Assembly (NCBI RefSeq): GCF_039908635.1
Contig: NZ_CP150918.1
Span: 5,720,001-5,784,000, forward strand
DNA length: 64,000 nucleotides
From: Pseudomonas purpurea
Lineage (GTDB): Bacteria > Pseudomonadota > Gammaproteobacteria > Pseudomonadales > Pseudomonadaceae
Reading direction: 5' to 3'
The position numbers and the translations under genes are program-made. Of this stretch, positions 26,417 through 37,341 are shown in pieces. Numbering within the stretch: the stretch's first letter is position 1; every line of letters starts with the position of its first letter. A model generated the notes under the pieces. That model made no database searches. It had not been told where the DNA came from and saw nothing but the letters and a program-made list of their open reading frames with translations.

Positions 26417-27748
26417 TCAGTTCCTGATGGCCCAGAATTTCAGTTCAAGCTCGGCGAATTCGCCGGACACGTGGAACGCGAAGCCGCCGGAACGCTCCAG
26501 TTGCGCCAGGTCTTCGGAACTGAGTTCGAGGATGAAATAGGTTTTGTTGGAGTGGAACGGGATCTGGCGCGGCGCCACCGGCAAGGGTTTGACCTTGATG
26601 CCCGGCAGGTGCAGGTTGACCAACTGACGAATGCGCTCCACCGGGCCGACCTTGAGGTGCGCCGGCAAGCGATGACGCAGCTCCTCGGAGTCGCAGTTGG
26701 CGCTGGCGGCGAGCACGAACGAGGCCGAGCCCAACAGTTTGTGGTCGTGCAGCGGCGAAACGGTGATCCCGTACTGACGGGCTTGCAGCACCAGTTCGAT
26801 GGCGTGCTGTTCGAGCACCATCGACAGCACCTGACGGATCGCCTCCATCAATTTACGGAAGCTCGCGCCCTGGTCGCTGTGCTGGTAACGGCTGTCCAGA
26901 CGCGGGCGTTTGCTGTCGCTGGCGAAGGTCGCCAGATCGCCCAGCATCGACAGCAGCGTGCGGTACAGCTCTTCGGGGTGAACCTGTTCCAGGCCCAGGA
27001 AATGGCGCAGGACCAGCTCGGTACGGTTGATCAGTTGCAGCATCATGAAGTCGCCGACTTCCGCGCCACCGACCTTGCCGTTGGAACGAATCCGGTCGGC
27101 AATGGTGTCGCCCCGGTGACCGAGCATGCTGATGACTTCTTTCAGGCACGACAGCAAATAGCCCGAAGCGTGCGCGTGAATGTAGGTCGGGACGAAGTCC
27201 GGGTCGAGGCTGATTACGCCGTCGGGCGTGGTGTCGAGGACTTCACAGACCTTGAGTTTCACGTAGGCCTGGTCGCTCTGTTGCTCGCCGAGCAGCAAGC
27301 GGAAGTCCGGACGGGCGCAACTGACCTGGCTGCTGGAGTCGTCACCGGCGTTGGAGTCGGCGACTTCCGCTTCGTACGCGGTGTAACGCGCCAGCACGTC
27401 GGACTGCTCGGGGCGGCGGGACTCGATGTGATTACCGGTCACCAGCGGCAACGCCAGGTAGATCGGTGTGTTACCGGTGTTCGGCGGTACGTCCAGCGCC
27501 AGCGGCTCGGTGTTGCCACCCAGTTCGAACAGGCTGCCGTCCGGCAGAATCCCCGAGGCCTGGCTGATCACCAGTTTGCCCATGTTGAGGAACTGCAAGT
27601 CGATCTCCAGCCCCAGGAACCCCCAGGTGTAACTGCCCAGCAACTGAGTGCGGGTTTTCATCTGGTTGTCGTAGTAGCGATCGTTGTGCTGGAAATGCTG
27701 CGGACGCAGCAGCATGCCTTCCTGCCAAATGACTTTATGCACGTTCAT
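26417..27748 (-). CDS. tssK: T6SS baseplate protein TssK
   Basis: The product is 443 residues starting MNVHKVIWQEGMLLRPQHFQ, the hallmark N-terminus of TssK. TssK trimers link the baseplate to the membrane complex through TssL and TssM. The start is two bases after the tssJ stop. The sequence is complete and uninterrupted. Confidence 0.97.
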   Translation of the reverse strand: MNVHKVIWQEGMLLRPQHFQHNDRYYDNQMKTRTQLLGSYTWGFLGLEIDLQFLNMGKLVISQASGILPDGSLFELGGNTEPLALDVPPNTGNTPIYLALPLVTGNHIESRRPEQSDVLARYTAYEAEVADSNAGDDSSSQVSCARPDFRLLLGEQQSDQAYVKLKVCEVLDTTPDGVISLDPDFVPTYIHAHASGYLLSCLKEVISMLGHRGDTIADRIRSNGKVGGAEVGDFMMLQLINRTELVLRHFLGLEQVHPEELYRTLLSMLGDLATFASDSKRPRLDSRYQHSDQGASFRKLMEAIRQVLSMVLEQHAIELVLQARQYGITVSPLHDHKLLGSASFVLAASANCDSEELRHRLPAHLKVGPVERIRQLVNLHLPGIKVKPLPVAPRQIPFHSNKTYFILELSSEDLAQLERSGGFAFHVSGEFAELELKFWAIRN

Positions 27749-27750
27749 GT

Positions 27751-28248
27751 TCAGTCAGCCTTGGCGATCGTTGCGTGGGTGGGGCGAATGCCGGTCTGGT
27801 CGAGGGTCAGCTCGGCCTCGGTCAGCTCGACCGGGGTAAGTTGCACCACGTAGCGCCATTGGCTTTCAGGCAGGTCGCGATAGGCCGCGAGCACGCCGAC
27901 GAAGCGGCTGCCCTCTTCCACGCTGAGCTTGAGTTCGACGGTTTCGCCCGGGCGCAACTCCATCTCTTCGCTGGCCACCAGGTCTGGCGACAACGAGTCC
28001 TTGGCGCGTTCGTACAGGCTGAAGAAATCAGCGTTTTCGAAGGCCACCGGGTGCTTGAGTTCCATCAGCCGCACGACAATCGGCGACGGCCGACCGTTGA
28101 GGTCCGGGTTCAGCTGATCGCTGGCGGTCAGCTTGAGGTTCAGTTTGGTCATGGTGGAATACGGCGACATCGACGAGCAACCGGCCAGCAGCACCAGGGC
28201 GGTGAGCGCAGTCAGCGTCTTGAAAAAAGCGGTCGAGCAGCGAGACAT
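27751..28248 (-). CDS. tssJ: T6SS outer-membrane lipoprotein TssJ
   Basis: ATG 28248 has AAGGA about 9 bases upstream, better placed than for the ATGs at 28257 or 28254, and gives about 165 residues. The signal ends LVLLAGC|SS. The mature part is the transthyretin-like TssJ fold (LNLKLTASDQLNPDLNGRP, PIVVRLMELKHPVAFENADF, ELRPGETVELKLSVEEGSRF, VGVLAAYRDLPESQWRYVV). The reading frame begins inside or at the end of fha, so translation is coupled. Corresponds to lip2 of HSI-II. Confidence 0.95.
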   Translation of the reverse strand: MSRCSTAFFKTLTALTALVLLAGCSSMSPYSTMTKLNLKLTASDQLNPDLNGRPSPIVVRLMELKHPVAFENADFFSLYERAKDSLSPDLVASEEMELRPGETVELKLSVEEGSRFVGVLAAYRDLPESQWRYVVQLTPVELTEAELTLDQTGIRPTHATIAKAD

Positions 28249-28253
28249 GCGCA

Positions 28254-29453
28254 TCATCCTTGGTGGTCGGTGTGGAGGGTGGAGATCAGGCGGATCTGTT
28301 CTTCGTAGGCCTGGGCGAAATCGCGCGCCAGCAAGCGCTCGCTCCAGTCATCGTCCTGACGCAGCGCCTGGTGGTAACGGCCGTAGGCTCTCCAGCGGCT
28401 GCCCGAGGTGGCGATCAACGGCTTGTTGCCGTCGCGCTCGAAACGCAGGGTCAGTTGCTGTGGCGAGAAATGCTCCAGGGTCCCGCGCACCGCCGCACGG
28501 CTGGCGGTGAGCAACGCGACCTGATGCGCCTGCAAATCGCGGAACGCACGCGAGATCGCCTGTTCGGCCGGCAACTGGCCGGGCTTGTTGCCCTGCAACA
28601 GAATGCCCAGCGCTTCACCGGCATCGACGGCGAATTTCAGCGGGTTCTTGCTGGTGGCCTGGCCGGTGGTGAGCGCCAGACGCAGTTCGTTTTTCAGCTC
28701 CGAGCGGGTGCGCAAGCTCTGCTGCAAACCGCCCACGCTTTGCTTGAGCAAACGTGCGGCGTTGATCGCCAGGGCTTCGCGGCTCTCGTGGTCGAGGCCC
28801 TTGAGGTCCACGCCCAGGGCGTCGCCAAAGTGTTCCCAGAAACCTTCGCTCTGACGCTCCGGCGCTTTGGGCGCGGGGGCAGGAACCACGGGCGCCGGGG
28901 CGTCAATCAGCTCCGGCACCATCAGGCTTTCCATGTCGATGCGCGCATAGTCGGCACGCTGACGGGGTTCCTGGCGCGGCGCGTTGAGGGCGCCCAGCTC
29001 GTCGATTTCCGAGTACACGCGCTCTTGCTGATCGAGGGCGTTGAGCGGGTCGAGGTCGAGGAACGCATCGTCAGGAATGATGCTGCCCGCCGCTTGCGGA
29101 CGGCCGACTTCAGCCTCGAACGCTGCCGGATCGCGGACCAGCCGTGCACGGATTTCGAAGTCCCCGAGCACATAAACGCTGCCGTGTTCGATGCGCTGCG
29201 CTTCACCCTTGCGCAGGCGCGCGCCGCTTTCGCTGTCCTGGATACCGTTGCTGCTGGTATCGGTCAGGTAGAACGTGCCCTCACGGTAGCTGATCAGCGC
29301 GTGATGGTTGGACAGGTGGCGTTTACGGTCCGGAATGATCCAGTCGCAATCCTCGCCCCGCCCGATCACGCCGCCAGCCTGTTTGAAGGTCTTCTGGCAC
29401 AGATCGGTAGGCACGAATTGCTTGGTGTTCAGCATTTCGAAAACCAGTTCCAT
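28254..29453 (-). CDS. fha: T6SS FHA-domain scaffold protein
   Basis: The product is 399 residues. The N-terminal FHA domain (GGVIGRGEDCDWIIPD, KRHLSNHHALISY, YLTDTSSNGIQD) binds phosphothreonine. A proline/alanine-rich linker (PAPVVPAPAPKAPERQ) leads to a C-terminal domain typical of TagH/Fha (LKFAVDAGEALGILLQGNKP, AISRAFRDLQAHQVALLTAS). In threonine-phosphorylation pathways the FHA protein is the kinase substrate, which fits the kinase and phosphatase downstream. AAGGAG stands about 9 bases before ATG 29453. Corresponds to fha2. Confidence 0.94.
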   Translation of the reverse strand: MELVFEMLNTKQFVPTDLCQKTFKQAGGVIGRGEDCDWIIPDRKRHLSNHHALISYREGTFYLTDTSSNGIQDSESGARLRKGEAQRIEHGSVYVLGDFEIRARLVRDPAAFEAEVGRPQAAGSIIPDDAFLDLDPLNALDQQERVYSEIDELGALNAPRQEPRQRADYARIDMESLMVPELIDAPAPVVPAPAPKAPERQSEGFWEHFGDALGVDLKGLDHESREALAINAARLLKQSVGGLQQSLRTRSELKNELRLALTTGQATSKNPLKFAVDAGEALGILLQGNKPGQLPAEQAISRAFRDLQAHQVALLTASRAAVRGTLEHFSPQQLTLRFERDGNKPLIATSGSRWRAYGRYHQALRQDDDWSERLLARDFAQAYEEQIRLISTLHTDHQG

Positions 29454-29471
29454 TGATGTCGCTCCTTGCGG

Positions 29472-29612
29472 TCACTTGCCGCGATTGACCGCCTGCGGAT
29501 CACCCAGTGGGCGATAGGTGTTGTCGTTGAATTTGTAATTGCCGCTACAGCCACCGAGGCCGCATAGAACGACGAGGGTCAGCAGGACAGCTTGCCAGTG
29601 ACGTACAGGCAT
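29472..29612 (-). CDS. 46-residue T6SS-linked lipoprotein (OrfX-like)
   Basis: A short frame reads MPVRHWQAVLLTLVVLCGLG, then GC and a mature tail SGNYKFNDNTYRPLGDPQ ending AVNRGK. The lipobox LGGC is clear. The mature peptide would be only about 25 residues. It lies 18 bases before the fha start, in the position of orfX (between sfa2 and fha2) in HSI-II, and is too short for ordinary gene callers. The conserved place suggests a real, if unexplained, component. Confidence 0.75.
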   Translation of the reverse strand: MPVRHWQAVLLTLVVLCGLGGCSGNYKFNDNTYRPLGDPQAVNRGK

Positions 29613-29882
29613 CAGAGGGTCTCCATGATCAGGAAATGCACAAAGCGCCGACCCGTTCGGGCGGCGCTATCGAAATTGATTGGGGTGAAGCCAAACGCTC
29701 TAACCCGGGGCCTTGACGCAAACCCCTGTGGCGAGGGAGCTTGCTCCCGCTGGGCTGCGAAGCAGCCCAAAAACTGGCTGCCCCGTTTACTAAGGCAGAC
29801 CGTGTTGGCTTGACTACGACTGCTACGCAGCCGAGCGGGAGCAAGCTCCCTCGCCACAGGTCGTGCGTGGCTCAACATTGGG
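29613..29882. other. spacer between orfX-like gene and sigma-54 activator gene
   Basis: About 270 bases without a convincing gene; a 95-codon minus frame (29612-29899) is REP sequence. It contains a REP inverted pair, so the T6SS transcript is interrupted here and orfX-fha-tssJ and the genes after them may need a separate promoter. Confidence 0.65.
29728..29860. repeat. REP inverted pair (REPIN) inside the T6SS cluster
   Basis: TGTGGCGAGGGAGCTTGCTC begins near 29728, and its reverse complement ends near 29860 with short secondary inverted segments between (GGGCTGCGAAGCAGCCC). Same arm as the copies at 3.7 and 60.4 kb. Confidence 0.85.
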
Positions 29883-31400
<1,518 letters not shown>

Positions 31401-31410
31401 CAGTGACACC

Positions 31411-34065
31411 TCACGCGAACTCGCACGTCACGCTAGCGTCGCCGTCGAGCGTCGCATGCACGCGCTTGAGGCTTTCACCAGTGGCCATGGCATCGAGCAA
31501 ACGGTCGGCCACCAACGGCAGCACGTGCAGGTCGAGCAAGTGGTCGATCAGGCGTGCGCCGCTGTCGCTTTGGGTGCAGCGTTCGGCCAGGTGATCGACC
31601 AGGTTCTGGCAGTACGTGAAGTCCAGCTGACGACGGTTCAGGCGTTCGCCCAACCGGCCCAGTTTGATTTCGATCAGCTCGCGCAGCACCGGGCCGCCCA
31701 CCGGGTAGTACGGGACCACGCGCATACGCGCCAGCAGCGCCGGTTTGAAGTGCTTGCTGAGCACCGGGCGAATGGTTTCTTCGAGCACTTCGGCGGTGGG
31801 ACGCGCACCGTTTTCACACAGATCACTGATGCGGTCGCTGCCCAGGTTCGAGGTCATCAGGATCAGCGTGTTGCGGAAGTCGATTTCACGCCCTTCGCCG
31901 TCGTTGGCCACGCCTTTGTCGAAGATCTGATAGAACAGGTTCAGCACGTCCGGGTCGGCTTTTTCGACTTCGTCGAGCAGCACCACCGAGTACGGTTTCT
32001 GGCGCACGGCTTCGGTGAGCATGCCACCCTCGCCGTAACCGACGTAGCCCGGCGGTGCGCCGATCAAGCGCGAAACGGTGTGCTTCTCCTGGAATTCGGA
32101 CATGTTGATGGTGGTGATGAAACGATCACCGCCGTACAGCAGGTCGGCCAATGCCAACGCGGTTTCGGTCTTGCCGACGCCGCTTGGCCCCACCAGCAGG
32201 AACACGCCCACCGGTGCATCGGGTTTGTTCAGGCCAGCCGCGGTGGCACGCATCGAACGGTCGAGGGCGTGGACGGCTTGCTCCTGACCGCGAATGCGGG
32301 TGCGCAAATCAGTGGCGAAGCTCGCAACCTTGGCGTTGTGCTCACGGGCCAGTTGCGCCAACGGCACGCCGGTCCAGGCGCTGATCACTTCGGCAACCAG
32401 ACGCGGGCACACCTCGAAACTCACCAGGCGTTCCTTGACCTGGGCATCGGTCAGGGCGCGGTGGGTTTCGTTCAGCGCGGCTTCCAGCGTCTCGACGCTG
32501 TGCGCTTCATCGACCGGTGTTTCCAGGGTTTCGATGACCGTGCCTTCGGCGTCTTCTTCCACGGTCACGGTCGGTTCAACGGCGGCGGCTTCACGGGCCT
32601 TGGCCAGTTGCTGACGCAGCTCCAGCAGGCGCTCGGCCAGTTCCTTCTGCTCGGTCCAGAGGGTTTCCAGGGCGACCATTTCGTCTTCGGCGGCGGCCAG
32701 GCGATCTTCCAGCGCGTCCAGCGCTTCGTGATCAATCAGCAAACCGGCTTCGGCGTCGCGGCGCAGGGCCTGACGCTGACGGCCACCTTCGGCCAGTTCA
32801 CCGCGCAGGCGTTCCAGGCTTTCCGGAGCGGCGGCCAGGCTGATGCGTACGCGGGCGCACGCGGTGTCGAGGACGTCGACGGCTTTGTCCGGCAGCTGCC
32901 GACCGGCCAGGTAACGAGCGGACAACTCCGCCGCCGCGACCACCGCGTCATCACGCAGGTAGATGCCGTGGCTCTTCTCGTACACCTGAGCCAGGCCACG
33001 CAGGATGGTCACCGCTTCGCTGACGGTCGGTTCGTGCAACTGAACCGGCTGGAAGCGACGGGCCAGGGCCGGATCTTTTTCGAAGTATTTTTTGTATTCC
33101 GCCCACGTGGTGGCGGCGATGGTGCGCAATTCGCCACGGGCCAGGGCCGGTTTAAGCAGGTTGGCGGCGTCCGAACCACCGGCGTTGCCACCGGCACCGA
33201 TCAGGGTGTGGGCTTCGTCGATAAACAGGATGATCGGTTTCGGCGAGGCTTTGACTTCGTCGATCACACCCTTGAGGCGACGTTCGAATTCACCTTTGAC
33301 GCTGGCGCCTGCTTGCAGCAGGCCCATGTCCAGCGACAGCAGCTCAACACCCTTGAGCACTTGCGGCACTTCACCGGCAGCAATGCGCGAGGCCAGGCCT
33401 TCGACGATGGCGGTTTTGCCGACACCGGCTTCACCGACCACGATCGGGTTGTTTTTGCGCCGACGGGCGAGGATGTCGACCATCTGACGGATCGCGCCAT
33501 CGCGGCACAGCACCGGGTCGAGTTTGCCGTCGCGGGCCTGTTGGGTCAGGTTGTGGGTGAAGCGTTGCAGCAGGGATTCGCCCGGCACGGCGGGTTTGCC
33601 GGTGGCCGGTTCTTCCTTCTGCGACAGGGCGAAATCTTTCAGCCGGTCAATGTTCAATTTCGCCAGCAATGGCTGGTAGCGGCTACCGGCATAACGCATC
33701 GGGTTGCGCAGCAGGGCGAGGATCAACGCAGCCTGTTCGACCTGGCTCTGGCCCAGTTCAAGGTTGGCCACCAGCAACGCATCTTGCAGCCACTGCACCA
33801 GCTCCGGGGCGAACACCGGGTTGCGCGAGGCGCTGTGCTCGACCCGCGATTGCAGGGCCGCGCTCAGTTCACCGGCGTCCACTTCAGCGTCCTGCAACGC
33901 GCGTGCGAGCAAGCCTTGCGGACGCTCCAGCAAGCCTAGCAGCAGGTCTTCGACGAGGATCTTGCTGCCGCCGCGCGCGACGCAGCGTTCGGCAGAACTT
34001 TCCAGGTCGCGACGGGTTTCGGCGTCCAGCGCCTGGATCAGTTGTTGCAGGTCTACGTTGATCAT
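31411..34065 (-). CDS. tssH: T6SS sheath-disassembly ATPase TssH (ClpV)
   Basis: ATG 34065 (AAGGA about 10 bases upstream) gives 884 residues. The N-domain (MINVDLQQLIQALDAETRRD ... ILVEDLLLGLLE) binds the TssC sheath. Two AAA+ modules follow, with Walker A GEAGVGKTAIVEG and GPSGVGKTETALALA, and a coiled middle domain (LETLWTEQKELAERLLELRQ). ClpV recycles contracted sheath. It ends 10 bases before the sfa2-like start. Confidence 0.97.
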   Translation of the reverse strand: MINVDLQQLIQALDAETRRDLESSAERCVARGGSKILVEDLLLGLLERPQGLLARALQDAEVDAGELSAALQSRVEHSASRNPVFAPELVQWLQDALLVANLELGQSQVEQAALILALLRNPMRYAGSRYQPLLAKLNIDRLKDFALSQKEEPATGKPAVPGESLLQRFTHNLTQQARDGKLDPVLCRDGAIRQMVDILARRRKNNPIVVGEAGVGKTAIVEGLASRIAAGEVPQVLKGVELLSLDMGLLQAGASVKGEFERRLKGVIDEVKASPKPIILFIDEAHTLIGAGGNAGGSDAANLLKPALARGELRTIAATTWAEYKKYFEKDPALARRFQPVQLHEPTVSEAVTILRGLAQVYEKSHGIYLRDDAVVAAAELSARYLAGRQLPDKAVDVLDTACARVRISLAAAPESLERLRGELAEGGRQRQALRRDAEAGLLIDHEALDALEDRLAAAEDEMVALETLWTEQKELAERLLELRQQLAKAREAAAVEPTVTVEEDAEGTVIETLETPVDEAHSVETLEAALNETHRALTDAQVKERLVSFEVCPRLVAEVISAWTGVPLAQLAREHNAKVASFATDLRTRIRGQEQAVHALDRSMRATAAGLNKPDAPVGVFLLVGPSGVGKTETALALADLLYGGDRFITTINMSEFQEKHTVSRLIGAPPGYVGYGEGGMLTEAVRQKPYSVVLLDEVEKADPDVLNLFYQIFDKGVANDGEGREIDFRNTLILMTSNLGSDRISDLCENGARPTAEVLEETIRPVLSKHFKPALLARMRVVPYYPVGGPVLRELIEIKLGRLGERLNRRQLDFTYCQNLVDHLAERCTQSDSGARLIDHLLDLHVLPLVADRLLDAMATGESLKRVHATLDGDASVTCEFA

Positions 34066-34078
34066 AGGTCTCACATCC

Positions 34079-35086
34079 TTAATGAATTTTGCTGCCCAGA
34101 GTCACCACGCCGTCCGCTTTTTCGCGGCCCAGCCAACTGGTCCATCCCAGGCGACAGGCGTTCTGCTCACCGATGCGCAGTTCGCGGATTTCTTCCTGGC
34201 GCAGAACCAGGCGAATGTCGTAATCGAGCGGATCACGCAGGGTGAACCGCACCAGCGCGCAAAGCGGCTGGTAGCCGAAACCGATTGGCAGGAATTCGTG
34301 GAAGCGCTGCCAGTCGAGTTCGCGGATGTGAATCCGGAACTTGCCGCTGCGGTCGCGCACCCGCTCACCCAGCACCAGGTCTTCACCGAGCTGGCTATTA
34401 GCGCGACCGAGGCAGTTGCGCTGCTCTTCGAGGATTTCCACGCGGCGCTCGATGCACTGCTCGATGGTCAGCTCCGCGTGTTTGAAGTAGTACCGCAACA
34501 CGGCTTCGATCAATGCCGCCGAGTGCGCCCGCAAACTCAACAGGCCCAGGTATGGCAGCAAGCGTTTCCAGTTCAGTTCCTTGGCCCGGCGAATGTCTTC
34601 GCCGCCCAGCCCGATCAGCGCAAACAGCTGAGAGGAAAACGGGTCGAGGGCGCCGCTCTGGAAGCTGGCGCGGTAGCGGTACTTGCGCCAGATCGGCAGC
34701 ATCAGGCGTTGCAGGCGATGATGGAACAGATCGAAGAAGTTGCGCGTCGGGTTGCCGTCCTCGCTGTCGCCCAGGGCCTGTTCGCCGTAGAACGCCGGCA
34801 GCGGCGAGCCGGAACCGACCAGGCCGATCAGGTTGAAACGCATGCGCGCGCGCAGTTGCCCGTGCTCTTCGAAAAACTCCACGCGGTCGACGTCGCTGCC
34901 GGGGAAACCCAGGCTCGGGTTGGCCTGGAATTCCAGCTGGTCGTACAGGTCCTCTTCGCTCAGGAACGGGTGCGCCTCGCGCAGCCGGTCGATGACCAGC
35001 AGCACGCCCTGAAACAGCGAGTACTCGCGTATTACCCGGCTCAGCCCGCTTAAAGCAGGGGCTGCAGGCCCATACGTGGTGTCCAT
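34079..35086 (-). CDS. tssG: T6SS baseplate protein TssG
   Basis: The product is 335 residues beginning MDTTYGPAAPALSGLSRVIR. Family segments are FQANPSLGFPGSDVDRVEF, FNLIGLVGSGSPLPAFYGE and FSSQLFALIGLGG. The start overlaps the end of tssF by about 37 bases. With TssF it forms the baseplate wedge. Confidence 0.95.
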   Translation of the reverse strand: MDTTYGPAAPALSGLSRVIREYSLFQGVLLVIDRLREAHPFLSEEDLYDQLEFQANPSLGFPGSDVDRVEFFEEHGQLRARMRFNLIGLVGSGSPLPAFYGEQALGDSEDGNPTRNFFDLFHHRLQRLMLPIWRKYRYRASFQSGALDPFSSQLFALIGLGGEDIRRAKELNWKRLLPYLGLLSLRAHSAALIEAVLRYYFKHAELTIEQCIERRVEILEEQRNCLGRANSQLGEDLVLGERVRDRSGKFRIHIRELDWQRFHEFLPIGFGYQPLCALVRFTLRDPLDYDIRLVLRQEEIRELRIGEQNACRLGWTSWLGREKADGVVTLGSKIH

Positions 35087-36837
35087 TGGTACACCTCTCC
35101 CTGTGTGCTTTTTACCCGCAGCTCGTGGTACGAATTGAGACTGGCGTAAAGCGCGAAAAACTCGTTAAGAACCGAGGCGAACACGAACAGGTCGCCTTCG
35201 CCGATGTAGCCTTCCGGGTCGATGGTCAGCTCGGTGCGCAACCCGCGCAGCGGCAAACCGCGATGCAAACGGTCGACATGCTGGTGACGGATCGACTTGA
35301 GCCCGCCCAGCAAACGCTTGCTGACCTTCTCGGCGTGTTGGTCGTAGTAGCGCGGCAAGTCGTAGGTTTCGAGGATCACCTTGAGCGCGTCGACGTTGGC
35401 CAGCGACAGGTAGTTGAGCGACATGTTGCTGATCAGCTTCCAGAGGAAGTCACGGTTCAGCGGCGGCGCAAAACTCGACGTGGCCGGGGTGATGTTGCGG
35501 AAACTGAGGAACTCCGGCGTCTCTTCGCAGGCCATACAGATGTCGCCCAGCTTGAGGCGACGCGGCAGGTTCTGGTTGGTGCACATCAGCTCGATCGACA
35601 GGGTTTCATGGGCTTCGGTGTGACGAATGCCGAAGCTCAGGTAGGTATCGAGGCCATCGTGCAGCAACGAGGAACGCTGGCGGATGCTGTAATGCGGACG
35701 GCTTTGCGGCACGTCGAAACTCGGGTCGTGCTCGAAAGATTCGAACGGCACGTATTCCTGATAACCGAGGCCGCCGGGCTTCCATCCGGTCACGCCTTCA
35801 ACGGAGAACACGCCGCAGTTTTCCAGGTCGAACTCGGCCGGCAGCAGCAGGTACTCGTCCTGTTTGCCGTCCAGGCGAATCGGCAGCGCGTCGTGTTCGA
35901 ACAGGTTGACGATCGGCGTGCAGTAGAGCTTCACGTTGTCCAGGGTCGGGCGCAGCCGCTGGATGCCGCTCTTGCGGATGTCGAAGCGCAATTCCAGGCC
36001 ACGCATCTGCTTGAGGGTGTCCTCGGGCAAGGCCTTGAGCAGGTCCAGGCCGGTCAGGTCGACGAACAGGAACTTGTCCTGGAAGGCGAAGTATTCCTGC
36101 AAGTAGCGGTAGCCACGGAAGGTATTCAGCGGGTACGGGATCAGTGCCTCTTCTTCGGCAAAACCCACCGGCTGCACGCGGTCGCCCGGCATTTTGAACG
36201 CCATCGGCATGCCGTTGACGCCATTGAGCGGCTTGCCCGAACCGTCCAGCGGGATCAGTTCGATGCCCGCAAGGTTGCGCAGCAGGCTGAGGTAAAGCAT
36301 CTGGCTGATGTAGCGCTCGCCAGCCAGGTGCAGGCGCAAGCGGCTGAGGTCCAGTTCACCGATGTGGCCGTCGCAGGCCATGTCCAGGCGCAGGCTCAAC
36401 AGCGAACCGTCGCCCTTGACCGAGTAGGTCAGCGCGGTCAGGTCCAGTGGCAGGACTTCGGTCGGGTAGCAGGTGCGGAAGCGGCAGCGCACGTCATCGA
36501 TCGGCACGCTCTCCACCGGTGTATCGCGCTCTACGCGCAGGGCCGGGCCGGAACGCTTGAGCGGGTCGAACTGCAAGATACTGAACGCCGGCAGCGGGCG
36601 CATGTAGTTGGGCCACAGCAGGTGCATCAGCGAGTGACTGAGCTCCGGCAATTCGTCGTCGAGCTTCTGGCGCAGGCGTCCGGTCAGGAACGCGAAACCC
36701 TCCAGCAGGCGCTCGACGTCCGGGTCACGCCCGGCCTGACCCAGGAAAGGGGCCAGCGCCGGACTACGTTCGGCGAAGCGGCGACCCAACTGGCGCAGCG
36801 CGGTGAGTTCGCTTTGGTAGTAGTGATTAAAGGACAC
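35050..36837 (-). CDS. tssF: T6SS baseplate protein TssF
   Basis: The product is 595 residues with the typical N-terminus MSFNHYYQSELTALRQLGRR, then DPDVERLLEGFAFLTGRLRQ and SLMHLLWPNYMRPLPAFSIL. Complete. It is separated from tssE by the seven-gene cassette, whereas in HSI-II of P. aeruginosa it follows tssE directly. The 75 bases upstream (36838-36912) hold no gene. Confidence 0.96.
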   Translation of the reverse strand: MSFNHYYQSELTALRQLGRRFAERSPALAPFLGQAGRDPDVERLLEGFAFLTGRLRQKLDDELPELSHSLMHLLWPNYMRPLPAFSILQFDPLKRSGPALRVERDTPVESVPIDDVRCRFRTCYPTEVLPLDLTALTYSVKGDGSLLSLRLDMACDGHIGELDLSRLRLHLAGERYISQMLYLSLLRNLAGIELIPLDGSGKPLNGVNGMPMAFKMPGDRVQPVGFAEEEALIPYPLNTFRGYRYLQEYFAFQDKFLFVDLTGLDLLKALPEDTLKQMRGLELRFDIRKSGIQRLRPTLDNVKLYCTPIVNLFEHDALPIRLDGKQDEYLLLPAEFDLENCGVFSVEGVTGWKPGGLGYQEYVPFESFEHDPSFDVPQSRPHYSIRQRSSLLHDGLDTYLSFGIRHTEAHETLSIELMCTNQNLPRRLKLGDICMACEETPEFLSFRNITPATSSFAPPLNRDFLWKLISNMSLNYLSLANVDALKVILETYDLPRYYDQHAEKVSKRLLGGLKSIRHQHVDRLHRGLPLRGLRTELTIDPEGYIGEGDLFVFASVLNEFFALYASLNSYHELRVKSTQGEVYQWTPRMGLQPLL

Positions 36838-36912
36838 GGGTTACCTGCCTGATTCGGGTTGCTGTTGAGCCCGCCACGTCCATGCGTGCGGCTGTATTCA
36901 AGGGAGCGAAAC

Positions 36913-37341
36913 TCATCGATAAAACGTCCAGTAGAGCGCAACCGTCAGCCCTGAAATGAAATAGCCGGCGATGAGCAGATACGGCAAAAGTACCACCCAC
37001 ATGACCATCATCCCGAAACCGACCAGGTCCCCCGTCAACAGGGTGACCACGCCATACAACACCCATGCCCCGGCATAAAAAGGGATGAACAACAGCGGGG
37101 CCAGCCATACGCTGCGCAGTACTTGTTTCTCGGTCCGCCCGTTCAACGAGCGCGTTGCCCACACGGCAAACACCAGGTACGCCAGCGGGCCGAACGCGAA
37201 CACGCAAATCATCACCACCTGCCGTGTATCCAGCCGCTGGGCGCTACCGTCCAGCCACTCGCCCAGCATCGCCCCCAGCAACAACACGAGCGGAAGCCAC
37301 AGGGCAACCCTGAAGAACCACCGTTGACCGGCACTAAGCAT
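36913..37341 (-). CDS. integral membrane protein of the T6SS-embedded cassette (gene 7)
   Basis: ATG 37341 gives 142 residues with about four transmembrane helices (WFFRVALWLPLVLLLGAML, VVMICVFAFGPLAYLVFAVW, LAPLLFIPFYAGAWVLYGVV, GMMVMWVVLLPYLLIAGYF). It overlaps the end of the gene upstream by 8 bases. No family recognised. It is the last of seven coupled genes between tssE and tssF. Confidence 0.75.
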   Translation of the reverse strand: MLSAGQRWFFRVALWLPLVLLLGAMLGEWLDGSAQRLDTRQVVMICVFAFGPLAYLVFAVWATRSLNGRTEKQVLRSVWLAPLLFIPFYAGAWVLYGVVTLLTGDLVGFGMMVMWVVLLPYLLIAGYFISGLTVALYWTFYR

